DNA of 64,000 bases from Bacteroidales bacterium (lineage in GTDB: Bacteria; Bacteroidota; Bacteroidia; Bacteroidales; P3), in assembly GCA_017480225.1 (NCBI GenBank), contig JAFVBB010000004.1:237696-301695 (forward strand), written 5' to 3'. Below the pieces are notes generated by a model, which saw nothing but the letters and a program-made list of their open reading frames with translations, made no database searches and had not been told where the DNA came from. This document shows positions 25,512 through 33,718 of this stretch, piece by piece (the stretch's first letter is position 1; each line of letters begins with the position of its first letter). Position numbers and translations under genes: made by a program.

Positions 25512-25964
25512 TCAGAATATTGCTGTGATGGTTTGCTGCTGGCCGTTGAAGACCAGGCTGTCGCCCGCCTTCTTGCCTTTCAGGGCCATGTAAATGGGCG
25601 TCTGCGCCGAGATGGCAAACCACACCTCGTTGCCTACCATGAATTTGCCTGCGCCCACCGACAGCAGGAACCGCTGCCGGTCGGTCACCACGCAGGCTCC
25701 GTGTTCCACCATTGTGGGGGACTTCATGCGCAGAAGGTCCTGCAGGCAGCGCACGCTGGCCATGGCGTTGCTCAGCTGGCGGGCATACATGTCGCGGCTG
25801 CGCATCATTTTCGTACGGTAGCTGTCGTAGCGGTCCACATTGGCCCCGTAGTCATTGCTCTGCTGCTGCGCCGAGTCCATCTCCTGCCGCGCAATATTAG
25901 CAATCTGCTCCTGCTGTTGTATGCAGGAGCAGATTACCTTTTCCCTATGTTCTTCCGGCGTCAT
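25512..25964 (-). CDS. GreA/GreB-like transcription elongation factor homologue
   Basis: 150 aa. Residues 1-85 are helical and charged, compatible with an antiparallel coiled coil. The C-terminal domain with FAISAQTPIYMALKGKKAGD and a final beta strand resembles the FKBP-like domain of GreA/GreB (pattern SPLGRALLGKKVGD). The acidic pair at the coiled-coil tip that GreA needs for RNA cleavage is not clear, so it may act as a Gfh/Rnk-like binder of the RNA polymerase secondary channel. The start codon shares one base with the stop of the aminotransferase gene (TGATG). Confidence 0.6.
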   Translation of the reverse strand: MTPEEHREKVICSCIQQQEQIANIARQEMDSAQQQSNDYGANVDRYDSYRTKMMRSRDMYARQLSNAMASVRCLQDLLRMKSPTMVEHGACVVTDRQRFLLSVGAGKFMVGNEVWFAISAQTPIYMALKGKKAGDSLVFNGQQQTITAIF

Positions 25965-27160
25965 CAGATGCGGCCGGGATAAACCTTCAGAGCCTCTTCC
26001 AGGCACTTGATGGCGGCCTTCAGGTCGTCGATGCAGAGGCAGTAGGTGATGCGGGCCTGGTGACGTCCGCGCTCGGGGTCGACGTAGAAGCCTGTGGCCG
26101 GTGCCAGCATGACGGTGGCCCCGTTGTAGCTGAAGTCGGTGAGCAGCCACTGGCAGAAGCGGTCGCTGTCGTCGACAGGCAGGTCAATCACCGTGTAGAA
26201 CGCGCCCTTGGGCATCGGGCAGAAGCATCCGGGTATCTTGTTGATGCCCTCCACCACTACATTGCGGCGCGCCACGTACTCCGCGCTCACCTTGTCGAAG
26301 TATTCCTTCGGGGTGTCGACGGCGGCCTCGGCGAAAATCTGGCCGAAGCTGGGGGGCGAGAGGCGAGCCTGCGCCAGGCGCATGGCTATGCTGTACACCT
26401 CCTCATTGCGCGTCACCATGCAGCCCACGCGTGCGCCGCAGGCCGAGTAGCGCTTCGACACCGAGTCGAACAGCACCACGTTCTGCTCCAGCCCCTCGAG
26501 CTGCATCACGCTGAAGTGCTTGTGACCGTCGTAGCAGAACTCGCGGTACACCTCGTCGGCAAACAGGTAGAGGTCGTACTTCTTCACCAACTCCGCCACC
26601 TTCATCAGTTCCTCCTTGGTGTAGAGGTAGCCTGTGGGGTTGTTGGGGTTGCATATCATGATGGCGCGGGTGCGCGGGGTGATGGCCTTCTCAAAGTCGG
26701 CGATGGGGGGCAGTGCGAAGCCGCTCTTGATGTCGCTCGGAATGGTCACTATCTTGGCGTCGCAGAGCTTGGCGAAGGTGTTGTAGTTGGTGTAATAAGG
26801 CTCGGGGATGATGATTTCGTCGCCCGGGTTGAGGCACACGGTGAAGGCCATCTGCAGGGCCTCGCTGCCGCCGGTGGTGACGATAATCTGGTTGGGGGTC
26901 ACCTCGATGCCGTAGCGCGAATAGTACTCGCACAGCTTCTTGCGGTAGCTCATGATGCCGGCCGAATGGCTGTACTCCAGCACCTTTATCGGTGTCTCGG
27001 CAAGTGCCTTGAGGGCGCCCTGCGGGGTCTCGATGTCGGGCTGGCCGATATTGAGGTGGTATACGTGCGTGCCGCGTGCCTTGGCAGCGTCGGCAAAGGG
27101 CACCAGTTTGCGGATGGCCGACTGTGGAAGCTCGGCTCCTTTTTTCGAAATGGTTGGCAT
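25964..27160 (-). CDS. PLP-dependent aminotransferase, class I/II (aspartate type)
   Basis: 398 aa, the full length of fold-type I aminotransferases. NIGQPDIETP and TTGGSEALQMAF (phosphate loop) lie in the N-terminal half. NPNNPTGYLYTKEEL and LFADEVYREFCY carry the Asn and Asp that hold PLP, and SVSKRYSACGARVG carries the Schiff-base Lys. It probably interconverts aspartate/glutamate-type amino acids and their 2-oxoacids. Middle gene of DUF1573-aminotransferase-GreA-like; 39 bases separate it from the DUF1573 gene. Confidence 0.9.
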   Translation of the reverse strand: MPTISKKGAELPQSAIRKLVPFADAAKARGTHVYHLNIGQPDIETPQGALKALAETPIKVLEYSHSAGIMSYRKKLCEYYSRYGIEVTPNQIIVTTGGSEALQMAFTVCLNPGDEIIIPEPYYTNYNTFAKLCDAKIVTIPSDIKSGFALPPIADFEKAITPRTRAIMICNPNNPTGYLYTKEELMKVAELVKKYDLYLFADEVYREFCYDGHKHFSVMQLEGLEQNVVLFDSVSKRYSACGARVGCMVTRNEEVYSIAMRLAQARLSPPSFGQIFAEAAVDTPKEYFDKVSAEYVARRNVVVEGINKIPGCFCPMPKGAFYTVIDLPVDDSDRFCQWLLTDFSYNGATVMLAPATGFYVDPERGRHQARITYCLCIDDLKAAIKCLEEALKVYPGRI

Positions 27161-27199
27161 TTCCTTTGTGGTATGGATAGTGTGTGTTACTGTGTGTTC

Positions 27200-27694
27200 T
27201 TATCGGTTGTTGCCTTCAGCGGCCTGCTTGGGGGTGAGGCGGTTGCCGTGTGCGGGCTGCTGCTTGGCGGGCTGCGCCTGATTCTGCCCGGCGGGGTCTA
27301 CCACCTCGCCGTGGATGCGCAGCGACACGCGCTGTTTGTTCACAGCGTTGCTCTCCACGTTGACGTACTTGGTGAAGATGCCCTTGATGCCCGTGTTGTA
27401 GTGCACGTCGATCACGCCCTTCTGTCCGGGCATGACGGGCTGCTCGGTGTGGTGGGGGGTGGTGCAGCCGCATGTGGCGGTGACCTTCGAGAGGATCAGG
27501 GGCTCGTCGCCGTCGTTCCAGAAGACGAACTGGCAGTCGCCGTTGCCGTTGCGCTCCACCGTGCCGTACTCGTGCACCTCGCTCTCGAAGCGGATCTTCG
27601 CACCGTGGGCAGGTTCGCTTTCACTCTTGCCGGTCTGTGCGCCAGCCACCATGGCCATGGCGGCAAAGAGGCAAATCATCGCAATCTTTTTCAT
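27200..27694 (-). CDS. DUF1573 exported protein
   Basis: 164 aa from the Met that opens the signal peptide (MKKIAMICLFAAMAMVAGAQ). It holds one Ig-like DUF1573 domain with FVFWNDGDEPLILSKVTATCGCTTP, the diagnostic block including CGC, and VIDVHYNTGIKGIF. The last 35 residues are Gln/Pro-rich and disordered. These proteins are abundant in Bacteroidota; their role is unknown, probably periplasmic. The promoter region has a striking palindrome (see 27781-27802). Confidence 0.85.
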   Translation of the reverse strand: MKKIAMICLFAAMAMVAGAQTGKSESEPAHGAKIRFESEVHEYGTVERNGNGDCQFVFWNDGDEPLILSKVTATCGCTTPHHTEQPVMPGQKGVIDVHYNTGIKGIFTKYVNVESNAVNKQRVSLRIHGEVVDPAGQNQAQPAKQQPAHGNRLTPKQAAEGNNR

Positions 27695-27777
27695 AGCGTT
27701 ATTCCTTTTCTTTGTTGTTTGTTTTTCAGTTCTTTGTATGGCATGGCGACACATGTGCGCCAACCTCTGCCAACCTG

Positions 27778-27802
27778 CAAAAGTACTAAATGTTTAGTAC
27801 TT
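27778..27802 (-). promoter_or_regulatory. promoter -7 box overlapped by a 22-bp palindrome, upstream of the DUF1573 gene
   Basis: On the minus strand TACTTTTG occupies 27785-27778. A perfect inverted repeat with 10-bp arms, AAGTACTAAA (27781-27790) and TTTAGTACTT (27793-27802) and a 2-base spacer, begins inside that box and covers the spacer toward -33. Position and symmetry are those of an operator for a dimeric repressor (inference). Confidence 0.55.
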
Positions 27803-27860
27803 GGCTTCTTTTTTTTCTTGCAACAAATGTTAAATGTGTGACAACGGCGTGTGGCACAGT

Positions 27861-29162
27861 CTATTGTACGAACACCACGGCCATGTCAGGGTCGGCCATG
27901 CGGGCGCGTAGCCATTCCTCCAGGCGCTGCCGCTCGGCGTTTGAGGCAGGCTTGCCGCCGCCCTTCACCAGTGCCAGTCGCGAGCCTCCGGCCACGCCGA
28001 GGCCAACCTGCCACTGCTGGGGGAAGATGGCCGCAGCCTCGTTGTTGAGCTGCGCGGCGAGCGAGTCGAGGCCGTTGTAGGCCGCCAGCTGCCTCCGCAG
28101 CGAGTCGACCTGTCCCGTCAGGCGGGCGTTCTCGGCGTCGGCGGTTGTCATGCGGCGGCTGATCTGCGCCGCCACCCCGGCATAGTCGGTGCCCTGGATG
28201 ACGCTCAGCTCCAGCCCGCGCAGCTTGTAGCCGCCCATGCGGCGGCGCGCCTCGTCGAGTTCCTCGTCGCTGATGGTGCGCCCCACGGCCACCACGCGCA
28301 GTGTGTCGTGCTCCACCTGCTGCGACAGTATCTGTGTGCCGCTCTGCTGCAGCTCGTGGCTCACAAACGACTGCACGTTGCGCTGGAAGATGTTGTCGCG
28401 CACTATGTTCCACGTCATCACCGCCGCAGGCAGCATAGTCACCACCAGCACCACCGTCATCACCCGGCGGCCGTAGCGCATACGCTCCGGCGAGGTCTGC
28501 CCCACGCGGTGGAAGCGCAGCAGCTTCACGCCGAGGAACGTGGCCACGGCTATGAACACCGTGTTGATGAAGAAGAGGTAGAACGCGCCGAGGAAGTAGC
28601 TCCACTGCGCCGTGGCCAGGCCGTAGCCTGCGGTGCAGAGCGGGGGCATGAGGGCCGTGGCTATGGCCACGCCGGGAATGACCTGACCCTTGCTCTTGGT
28701 GGTCAGCGCCAGCACCCCGGCCGCGCCGCCGCAGAAGGCTATCAGCACGTCGTAGAGGGTGGGCGAGGTGCGCGCCAGCAGCTCGCTCCGCGCCTCGCCC
28801 AGCGGCGAGATGAGGAAATAGACCGTGGCCGTGACGATGGAGATGAGCGTGGCCACGGCGTAGTTCTTCAGCGCGCGCCGCAGCAGGTCGAAGTCGCCTA
28901 TGCCCACCGAGAGCCCCATGCCGATGATGGGCCCCATGAGCGGCGACACCAGCATGGCGCCTATGATCACCGCCGTCGAGTTCACGTTCAGACCCAGCGA
29001 CGCAATGAGGATGGCGAAGATGAGAATCCACAGGTTGGTGCCGCGAAACACCACCCCCGCGCTCACCTGCTCCACCACCTCGCGCTCGTCCTCCTTGTCG
29101 GCCATGAGGTTGAAGTACTGCTTGATGTTGCGTAGAGAGTTGCGAATGTCTGCCATAAGCAT
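27861..29162 (-). CDS. DUF389 membrane protein
   Basis: 433 aa from ATG 29162 (MLMADIRN); an ATG two codons later is equally possible. An N-terminal cytoplasmic segment is followed by six to eight membrane helices with the DUF389 blocks LGLNVNSTAVIIGAMLVSPLMGP, ALKNYAVATLISI and VIPGVAIATALMPPLCTAGYG. A long soluble C-terminal part (about 285-433) contains a coiled coil and a C-terminal OmpA/BON-like segment with VDSLRRQLAAYN. Function unknown. It is transcribed divergently from the phosphohexomutase gene with hairpin copy 4 between. 166 bases separate its end from the DUF1573 gene. Confidence 0.8.
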   Translation of the reverse strand: MLMADIRNSLRNIKQYFNLMADKEDEREVVEQVSAGVVFRGTNLWILIFAILIASLGLNVNSTAVIIGAMLVSPLMGPIIGMGLSVGIGDFDLLRRALKNYAVATLISIVTATVYFLISPLGEARSELLARTSPTLYDVLIAFCGGAAGVLALTTKSKGQVIPGVAIATALMPPLCTAGYGLATAQWSYFLGAFYLFFINTVFIAVATFLGVKLLRFHRVGQTSPERMRYGRRVMTVVLVVTMLPAAVMTWNIVRDNIFQRNVQSFVSHELQQSGTQILSQQVEHDTLRVVAVGRTISDEELDEARRRMGGYKLRGLELSVIQGTDYAGVAAQISRRMTTADAENARLTGQVDSLRRQLAAYNGLDSLAAQLNNEAAAIFPQQWQVGLGVAGGSRLALVKGGGKPASNAERQRLEEWLRARMADPDMAVVFVQ

Positions 29163-29198
29163 GTTTGTTGTCAGACAGCAATAACGCCGCCGCCGCCC

Positions 29199-29208
29199 TT
29201 TTATTGTG
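29199..29208 (-). promoter_or_regulatory. CACAATAAAA motif upstream of the DUF389 gene
   Basis: On the minus strand CACAATAAAA (29208-29199) is followed by GGGCGGCGGCGGCGTT, 37 bases before the start codon. The same arrangement occurs before the genes at 29552 and 45544, and the CACAATAAAA part before 50195. All four flank hairpin elements. It may be a promoter element of a second type. Confidence 0.4.
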
Positions 29209-29332
29209 TGGCAACCCTCGCCACAGCGCAATGTCGCATGGCGCAGGTTGTTAATTGACAGGTGGTTATGGATAGATGTGTTCTGCATGTCGCTGAAAAC
29301 CAGCCGGACAGGGCGTCAAGTCCGTGTCAACA

Positions 29333-29435
29333 CCGTCTGTTCTTCGATTGTTCTCCGATTGTTCTTCGATTGTTCTTCGATTTTGAATCGGAGAACAATC
29401 GAAGAACAATCGGAGAACAATCGCAGAACAGGCGG
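29333..29435 (+). repeat. hairpin repeat element copy 4
   Basis: 103-bp core, left-arm order A-B-A-A, loop TTGA, right arm ATCGGAGAAC, AATCGAAGAAC, AATCGGAGAAC, AATCGCAGAAC, AGGCGG. This is the only copy without the GACATC unit. The leader from about 29252 (TTGACAGGTGGTTATGG, GCTGAAAACCAGCC, GGGCGTCAAGTCCGTGTCAACA) is well preserved, and TCCTG follows. It lies in the 389-base gap between the divergent DUF389 and phosphohexomutase genes. Confidence 0.97.
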
Positions 29436-29485
29436 TCCTGGGGCGCGGAGGGGCAGGGCCTGCGGCGTGAATAGTTGTGCGAGCG

Positions 29486-29495
29486 CGCAATAAAA
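29486..29495 (+). promoter_or_regulatory. CGCAATAAAA motif upstream of the phosphohexomutase gene
   Basis: CGCAATAAAA (CAATAAAA at 29488-29495) is followed by ACGCCAGGGCGGCGTT, about 56 bases before the ATG at 29552. No TAnnTTTG box is recognisable in this leader. See the matching motifs at 29199, 45509 and 50248. Confidence 0.4.
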
Positions 29496-29551
29496 ACGCC
29501 AGGGCGGCGTTGTGGGTCAAAACAAACAGCATTAACCAACATTACGGCACG

Positions 29552-31303
29552 ATGGACATAAAGACACTCAATATCGACGAAAGCGCCAAGGCCAACGCGC
29601 AGGCGTGGCTTGACGGCGACTACGACGAGGCCACGAAGCAGGCCATTCGCGACATGGCGGAGCGCGACCCGCAGGAGCTCAACGAGAGCTTCTACCGCCA
29701 CCTGGAGTTCGGCACCGGCGGCCTGCGCGGCATCATGGGCGCCGGCACCAACCGCATGAACCGCTACACGGTGGCCATGGCCACGCAGGGTTTGGCCAAC
29801 TACGTGCGCCGCCAGTGCGCCGCCGAGCCCGAGCTGCGCGCCGCCGTGAGCCACGACAGCCGCAACCACAGCCGCGAGTTTGCCGAGATCACAGCCTCGG
29901 TGCTGGCGGCCAACGGCTTCACTGTCTACCTCTTCGACGGTATGCGGCCCACGCCCGAGCTGAGTTTTGCCGTGCGCCACTTCCGCTGCCACACGGGCGT
30001 GATGGTCACCGCGTCGCACAACCCCAAGGAGTACAACGGCTACAAGGCCTACTGGAGCGACGGCTGCCAGCTGACCGCGCCGCACGACACCGCCGTCATC
30101 GACGAGGTGCTGAAGATTAAGGGCATGGCCGACGTGAGGAGCCAGGGCGGCGAGGGGCGCGTGGTGACCATTGGCGAGGAGGTGGACCGCCTCTTCATGG
30201 ACCGCGTGGAGCAGAACTCGCTCAACCCGGAGCTGATACGCAGGCACCACGACGTCAAGATCGTGTACACCCCGCTGCACGGCACGGGCATTACCCTCAT
30301 CCCCCGTATGCTCGAGCGGCTGGGCTTCACCAATGTCAACGTGGTGAAGGAGCAGGCGGTGCCCGACGGCAACTTCCCCACCACGCCCAGCCCCAACCCC
30401 GAGGAGCAGGCCGCCATGAAGATGGCCGTGGACCTGGCGCGCGAGATTGACGCCGACATCGTCTTCGCCAGCGACCCCGACGCCGACCGCGTGGGCGTGG
30501 CCGTGAAGCGCCCCGACGGCGAGTGGATGCTGCTCAACGGCAACCAGACGATGAGCCTGCTGTACTACTACATCGTCGGCCAGTGGCAGGCGAAGGGTCT
30601 GCTGCGCGGCGACGAGTATGTGGTGAAGACCATTGTGACCAGCGAGCTTCCCGGCGACATAGCGCGCCGCGCGGGCATTCGCGTCTACGACGTGCTCACC
30701 GGCTTCAAGTTCATCGGCGGCATCATACGCGACCTTGAGCCCGCCCAGCGTTTCATCGCCGGCGGAGAGGAGAGCTACGGCTACATGATCGGCGACTTCG
30801 TGCGCGACAAGGATGCCGTGGGCGCCTGCTCGATGATTGCCGAGATTGCCGCCTGGGCGGCAAGCCAGGGCAAGACCTGCTTCGACGTGCTGGCCGACAT
30901 CTACAAGCAGTTCGGCTTCTACAAGGAGGGGCTGCTCAGCATCGTGCGCAAGGGCAAGAGCGGCGCCGAGGAGATACAGGCCATGATGCGCGGCTACCGC
31001 TCCAACCCGCCGCAGGCGATTGACGGCGACGAGGTGGTGATGGTCAAGGACTACCAGCTGCACCAAAGCCGCGACCTGCGCACCGGCAGCGTCGAGCCGA
31101 TTGACCTCCCGACCAGCAATGTGCTGCAGTTCTTCACGGCCTCTGGCAACAAGGTCACCGTCCGCCCCAGCGGCACCGAGCCGAAGATAAAGTTCTACTT
31201 CTCCGTGAAGGGCGAGCTCGCGGAGGACGGCATGTTCGACGCCGTCAACAGCCAGCTCGACGGCAAGATTGCCGCCATAAAGCGCAGCCTCGGCCTGGAG
31301 TAG
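29552..31303 (+). CDS. phospho-sugar mutase (alpha-D-phosphohexomutase family, PgcA/PGM2-like)
   Basis: 583 aa from ATG 29552; an in-frame GTG at 29477 would prepend 25 low-quality residues. Four-domain phosphohexomutase: GTGGLRGIMGAGTNRMN, the phosphoserine loop VMVTASHNPKEYNGYK (Ser phosphorylated in the active enzyme), the metal loop SDPDADRVG, the sugar-binding GGEESYGYM and the phosphate loop TVRPSGTEPKIK. It interconverts hexose 1- and 6-phosphates in glycolysis and glycan precursor supply. The length and the N-terminal extension match the phosphoglucomutase/phosphopentomutase branch. Single transcript ended by the hairpin at 31331. Confidence 0.93.
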   Translation: MDIKTLNIDESAKANAQAWLDGDYDEATKQAIRDMAERDPQELNESFYRHLEFGTGGLRGIMGAGTNRMNRYTVAMATQGLANYVRRQCAAEPELRAAVSHDSRNHSREFAEITASVLAANGFTVYLFDGMRPTPELSFAVRHFRCHTGVMVTASHNPKEYNGYKAYWSDGCQLTAPHDTAVIDEVLKIKGMADVRSQGGEGRVVTIGEEVDRLFMDRVEQNSLNPELIRRHHDVKIVYTPLHGTGITLIPRMLERLGFTNVNVVKEQAVPDGNFPTTPSPNPEEQAAMKMAVDLAREIDADIVFASDPDADRVGVAVKRPDGEWMLLNGNQTMSLLYYYIVGQWQAKGLLRGDEYVVKTIVTSELPGDIARRAGIRVYDVLTGFKFIGGIIRDLEPAQRFIAGGEESYGYMIGDFVRDKDAVGACSMIAEIAAWAASQGKTCFDVLADIYKQFGFYKEGLLSIVRKGKSGAEEIQAMMRGYRSNPPQAIDGDEVVMVKDYQLHQSRDLRTGSVEPIDLPTSNVLQFFTASGNKVTVRPSGTEPKIKFYFSVKGELAEDGMFDAVNSQLDGKIAAIKRSLGLE

Positions 31304-31330
31304 GGTGCAGGGGCCTGGCTGTGTGCCGGA

Positions 31331-31366
31331 GGGGCTGCCGCGGTGACCGCCGTGGCAGCCCCTTGT
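31331..31366 (+). terminator. terminator-like hairpin after the phosphohexomutase gene
   Basis: The 9-bp perfect stem GGGGCTGCC (31331-31339) with GGCAGCCCC (31354-31362) has a partly paired loop and is followed by TTGTCC. The U-tract is weak. Confidence 0.55.
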
Positions 31367-31407
31367 CCATGTAGCCGGCAGGGGCGCGCGGCAACAAAAA
31401 ATAATTC

Positions 31408-31449
31408 TCACCAAAAATGGTGATATTCCGTTTTTTTTGTGTATCTTTG
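31408..31449 (+). promoter_or_regulatory. promoter of the 2-oxoacid:ferredoxin oxidoreductase operon with operator-like repeat
   Basis: A perfect -7 box TATCTTTG lies at 31442-31449. An inverted repeat TCACC (31408-31412) and GGTGA (31419-31423) with a 6-base A/T spacer lies just upstream of the -33 region, where an activator or repressor could bind. The leader is about 48 bases to ATG 31505. Confidence 0.6.
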
Positions 31450-31504
31450 CCGATTATTACACCTAACGGTCGAAGATAAATATTAATTCTATAACACTAA
31501 TATT

Positions 31505-31723
31505 ATGGCAATTAAAGGACAAATCATTATCGATACCGAGCATTGCAAAGGCTGCGGAGTGTGTGTACCCGTGTGCCCGATGAAGTGCATCGAGCTGTCG
31601 AAGGAAGTGAACGGCAAGGGCTATAACTTCACCCATACCGTCAACGACAAGTGCATCGGTTGCGCAAGCTGCGCCATGGTGTGCCCGGACGGCGTCATCT
31701 CCGTCTACAAGAAAAAGATTTAA
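31505..31723 (+). CDS. ferredoxin-like delta subunit of 2-oxoacid:ferredoxin oxidoreductase
   Basis: 72 aa with two CxxCxxCxxxCP clusters: CKGCGVCVPVCPMKC and CIGCASCAMVCPDG. Each set can bind a [4Fe-4S] cluster, so the protein passes electrons from the TPP centre to ferredoxin. It is the first gene of the four-subunit operon delta-alpha-beta-gamma (31505-34270), with 25 bases to the next gene. Confidence 0.9.
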   Translation: MAIKGQIIIDTEHCKGCGVCVPVCPMKCIELSKEVNGKGYNFTHTVNDKCIGCASCAMVCPDGVISVYKKKI

Positions 31724-31748
31724 GAACAAGAAAAAGAGGAAATACACT

Positions 31749-32831
31749 ATGGCAAGAGAACTTCAACTGATGAAGGGCAATGAGGCAATTGCCCGCGCTA
31801 TGATTGCCAGCGGGTGCGACGGATACTTCGGCTATCCCATCACCCCGCAGAGCGAAGTAATGGAGACCCTTATGGCCGAGAAGCCGTGGGAGACCACCGG
31901 CATGGTGGTGCTGCAGGCCGAGAGCGAGGTGGCTTCGATCAACATGGTCTACGGCGGCGCTGCAACCGGCAAGAAGGTTGCCACTTCGTCGTCGAGCCCC
32001 GGAATATCGCTCATGCAGGAAGGCTTGACCTATCTGGCTGGTGCCGAGATTCCCTGCCTCATCGTCAACGTCATGCGCGGCGGCCCCGGCCTGGGCACCA
32101 TCCAGCCCTCGCAGAGCGACTACTTCCAGAGCGTGAAGGGCGGCGGTCATGGCGACTACCAGCTCTACACCCTCGCCCCCGCCTCGGTGCAGGAGATGTA
32201 CGACTTCGTGTTCGACGCTTGGGACATTGCCTTCAAGTACCGCAACCCGGTGCTCATCCTCTCCGACGGTGCCATCGGCCAGTGCATGGAGAAGCTCTAT
32301 ACCCGCGACAACGTGGCTCGCTGGAGCGAGGAGGAGCGCCGCGCCAACGCGCCGTGGGGCACCTGGGGCAAGCCTGCCGGCCGTGGCCACAATATCATCA
32401 CCAGCCTTGAGCTCGACAGCGCGCGCCAGGAGGTGTTCAACCACAAGCTGCAGGCCAAGTATGCCGAGATGAAAGAGAAAGAGGTGCGCTTCGAAGCTCT
32501 GAACTGCGAGGACGCCGACTACATCATCGTGGCCTACGGTTCGAGCAGCCGTATCGCAATGAAGGCCATGCAGATGGCACGTGAGAAGGGCATCAAGGTG
32601 GGTCTCTTCCGCCTCATCACCCTCTTCCCCTTCCCCACCAAGCAGCTTGCAGAGGTGGCCAAGCGCGTGAAAGGTATCCTCTGCGTCGAGATGAGCGCCG
32701 GTCAGATGATTGAGGACGTGAGGCTCGCCACCCAGTGCGGTGTCAAGACCGAGCACTTTGGCCGCTTCGGAGGCATCATCCCCACCCCCGGCGAGGTGCT
32801 GGAGGCTCTCGAGAACAAGATTATCAAATAA
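31749..32831 (+). CDS. vorB: 2-oxoacid:ferredoxin oxidoreductase alpha subunit (VorB-type)
   Basis: 360 aa. Pyrimidine-binding domain of a pyruvate:ferredoxin oxidoreductase-like enzyme: GCDGYFGYPITPQSEVMETL, GGAATGKKVATSSSSPG, MRGGPGLGTIQPSQSDYFQ, and domain II with VAYGSSSRIAMKA. By size and sequence style it matches the branched-chain 2-oxoacid (3-methyl-2-oxobutanoate) or 2-oxoglutarate type rather than the large single-chain pyruvate enzyme. It oxidatively decarboxylates a 2-oxoacid to acyl-CoA, reducing ferredoxin. Substrate identity is not decided by sequence alone. Confidence 0.9.
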   Translation: MARELQLMKGNEAIARAMIASGCDGYFGYPITPQSEVMETLMAEKPWETTGMVVLQAESEVASINMVYGGAATGKKVATSSSSPGISLMQEGLTYLAGAEIPCLIVNVMRGGPGLGTIQPSQSDYFQSVKGGGHGDYQLYTLAPASVQEMYDFVFDAWDIAFKYRNPVLILSDGAIGQCMEKLYTRDNVARWSEEERRANAPWGTWGKPAGRGHNIITSLELDSARQEVFNHKLQAKYAEMKEKEVRFEALNCEDADYIIVAYGSSSRIAMKAMQMAREKGIKVGLFRLITLFPFPTKQLAEVAKRVKGILCVEMSAGQMIEDVRLATQCGVKTEHFGRFGGIIPTPGEVLEALENKIIK

Positions 32832-32846
32832 GAAAGGAACACAGCA

Positions 32847-33695
32847 ATGAACAAAGATATAGAAGCCCGCAAACAAGAGCTGCTCAACGACGGTTACGAA
32901 GAGGTCTACACCCGCACCAAGGTGCTCACCGACGCCGTGATGCACTACTGCCCCGGCTGCGGCCACGGCACCACCCACCGTCTTGTGGCCGAGGTCATCG
33001 ACGAGATGGGCATTCAGGACCAGGTGGTCGGCGTGAGCCCCGTAGGTTGCTCGGTGCTTGCCTACAACTACTTTGATGTCGACTTCCAGGAGGCCGCCCA
33101 CGGCCGCGCCCCTGCAGTAGCCACTGCAATCAAGCGCCTCAACCCCGACACCTTCGTGTTCACCTACCAGGGCGACGGCGACCTGGCCGCTATCGGCACC
33201 GCCGAGACCATCCACGCCGCAAACCGTGGCGAGAACATCACCATGATTTTCGTCAACAACGGCATCTACGGCATGACCGGCGGCCAGATGGCACCCACCA
33301 CGCTGGTCGGTATGCGCAGCGCCACCACCCCCTATGGCCGCCGAGTGGATCTCAACGGCTACCCCCTCCGCATGACTGAACTGCTCTCCACCCTGCCCGG
33401 CACCTACTACGTGACCCGCCAGAGCGTGCAGAACCCCGCCGCAGTGCGCAAGGCAAAAGCCGCCATTCGCAAGGCTTTCGAGAACCAGAAACAGAAGAAA
33501 GGCCTCTCCTTCGTCGAGATACTCTCCAACTGCAACAGTGGCTGGAAGATGACCCCGGTGGCTGCCAACAAGTGGATGGAGGACAACATGATGCCCAACT
33601 ACCCCATAGGCGATATCAAGGTCGACGGCAAGATATGCGAAGGCATCGACGCCAACCGCCTCGTGCTCGACCACGCGCTCACCGTGATGCAATAA
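32847..33695 (+). CDS. 2-oxoacid:ferredoxin oxidoreductase beta subunit (TPP-binding)
   Basis: 282 aa. CPGCGHGTTHRL near the N-terminus and the thiamine diphosphate motif GDGDLAAIG followed about 30 residues later by NNGIYGMTGGQMAPTT are diagnostic. TPP and Mg bind here, facing the alpha subunit. The subunit lacks its own ferredoxin domain, supplied by the 72-aa protein at the head of the operon. 15 bases after the alpha gene and 23 bases before the gamma gene. Confidence 0.93.
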   Translation: MNKDIEARKQELLNDGYEEVYTRTKVLTDAVMHYCPGCGHGTTHRLVAEVIDEMGIQDQVVGVSPVGCSVLAYNYFDVDFQEAAHGRAPAVATAIKRLNPDTFVFTYQGDGDLAAIGTAETIHAANRGENITMIFVNNGIYGMTGGQMAPTTLVGMRSATTPYGRRVDLNGYPLRMTELLSTLPGTYYVTRQSVQNPAAVRKAKAAIRKAFENQKQKKGLSFVEILSNCNSGWKMTPVAANKWMEDNMMPNYPIGDIKVDGKICEGIDANRLVLDHALTVMQ

Positions 33696-33718
33696 CAACC
33701 CTCAATACAGAAATCACA

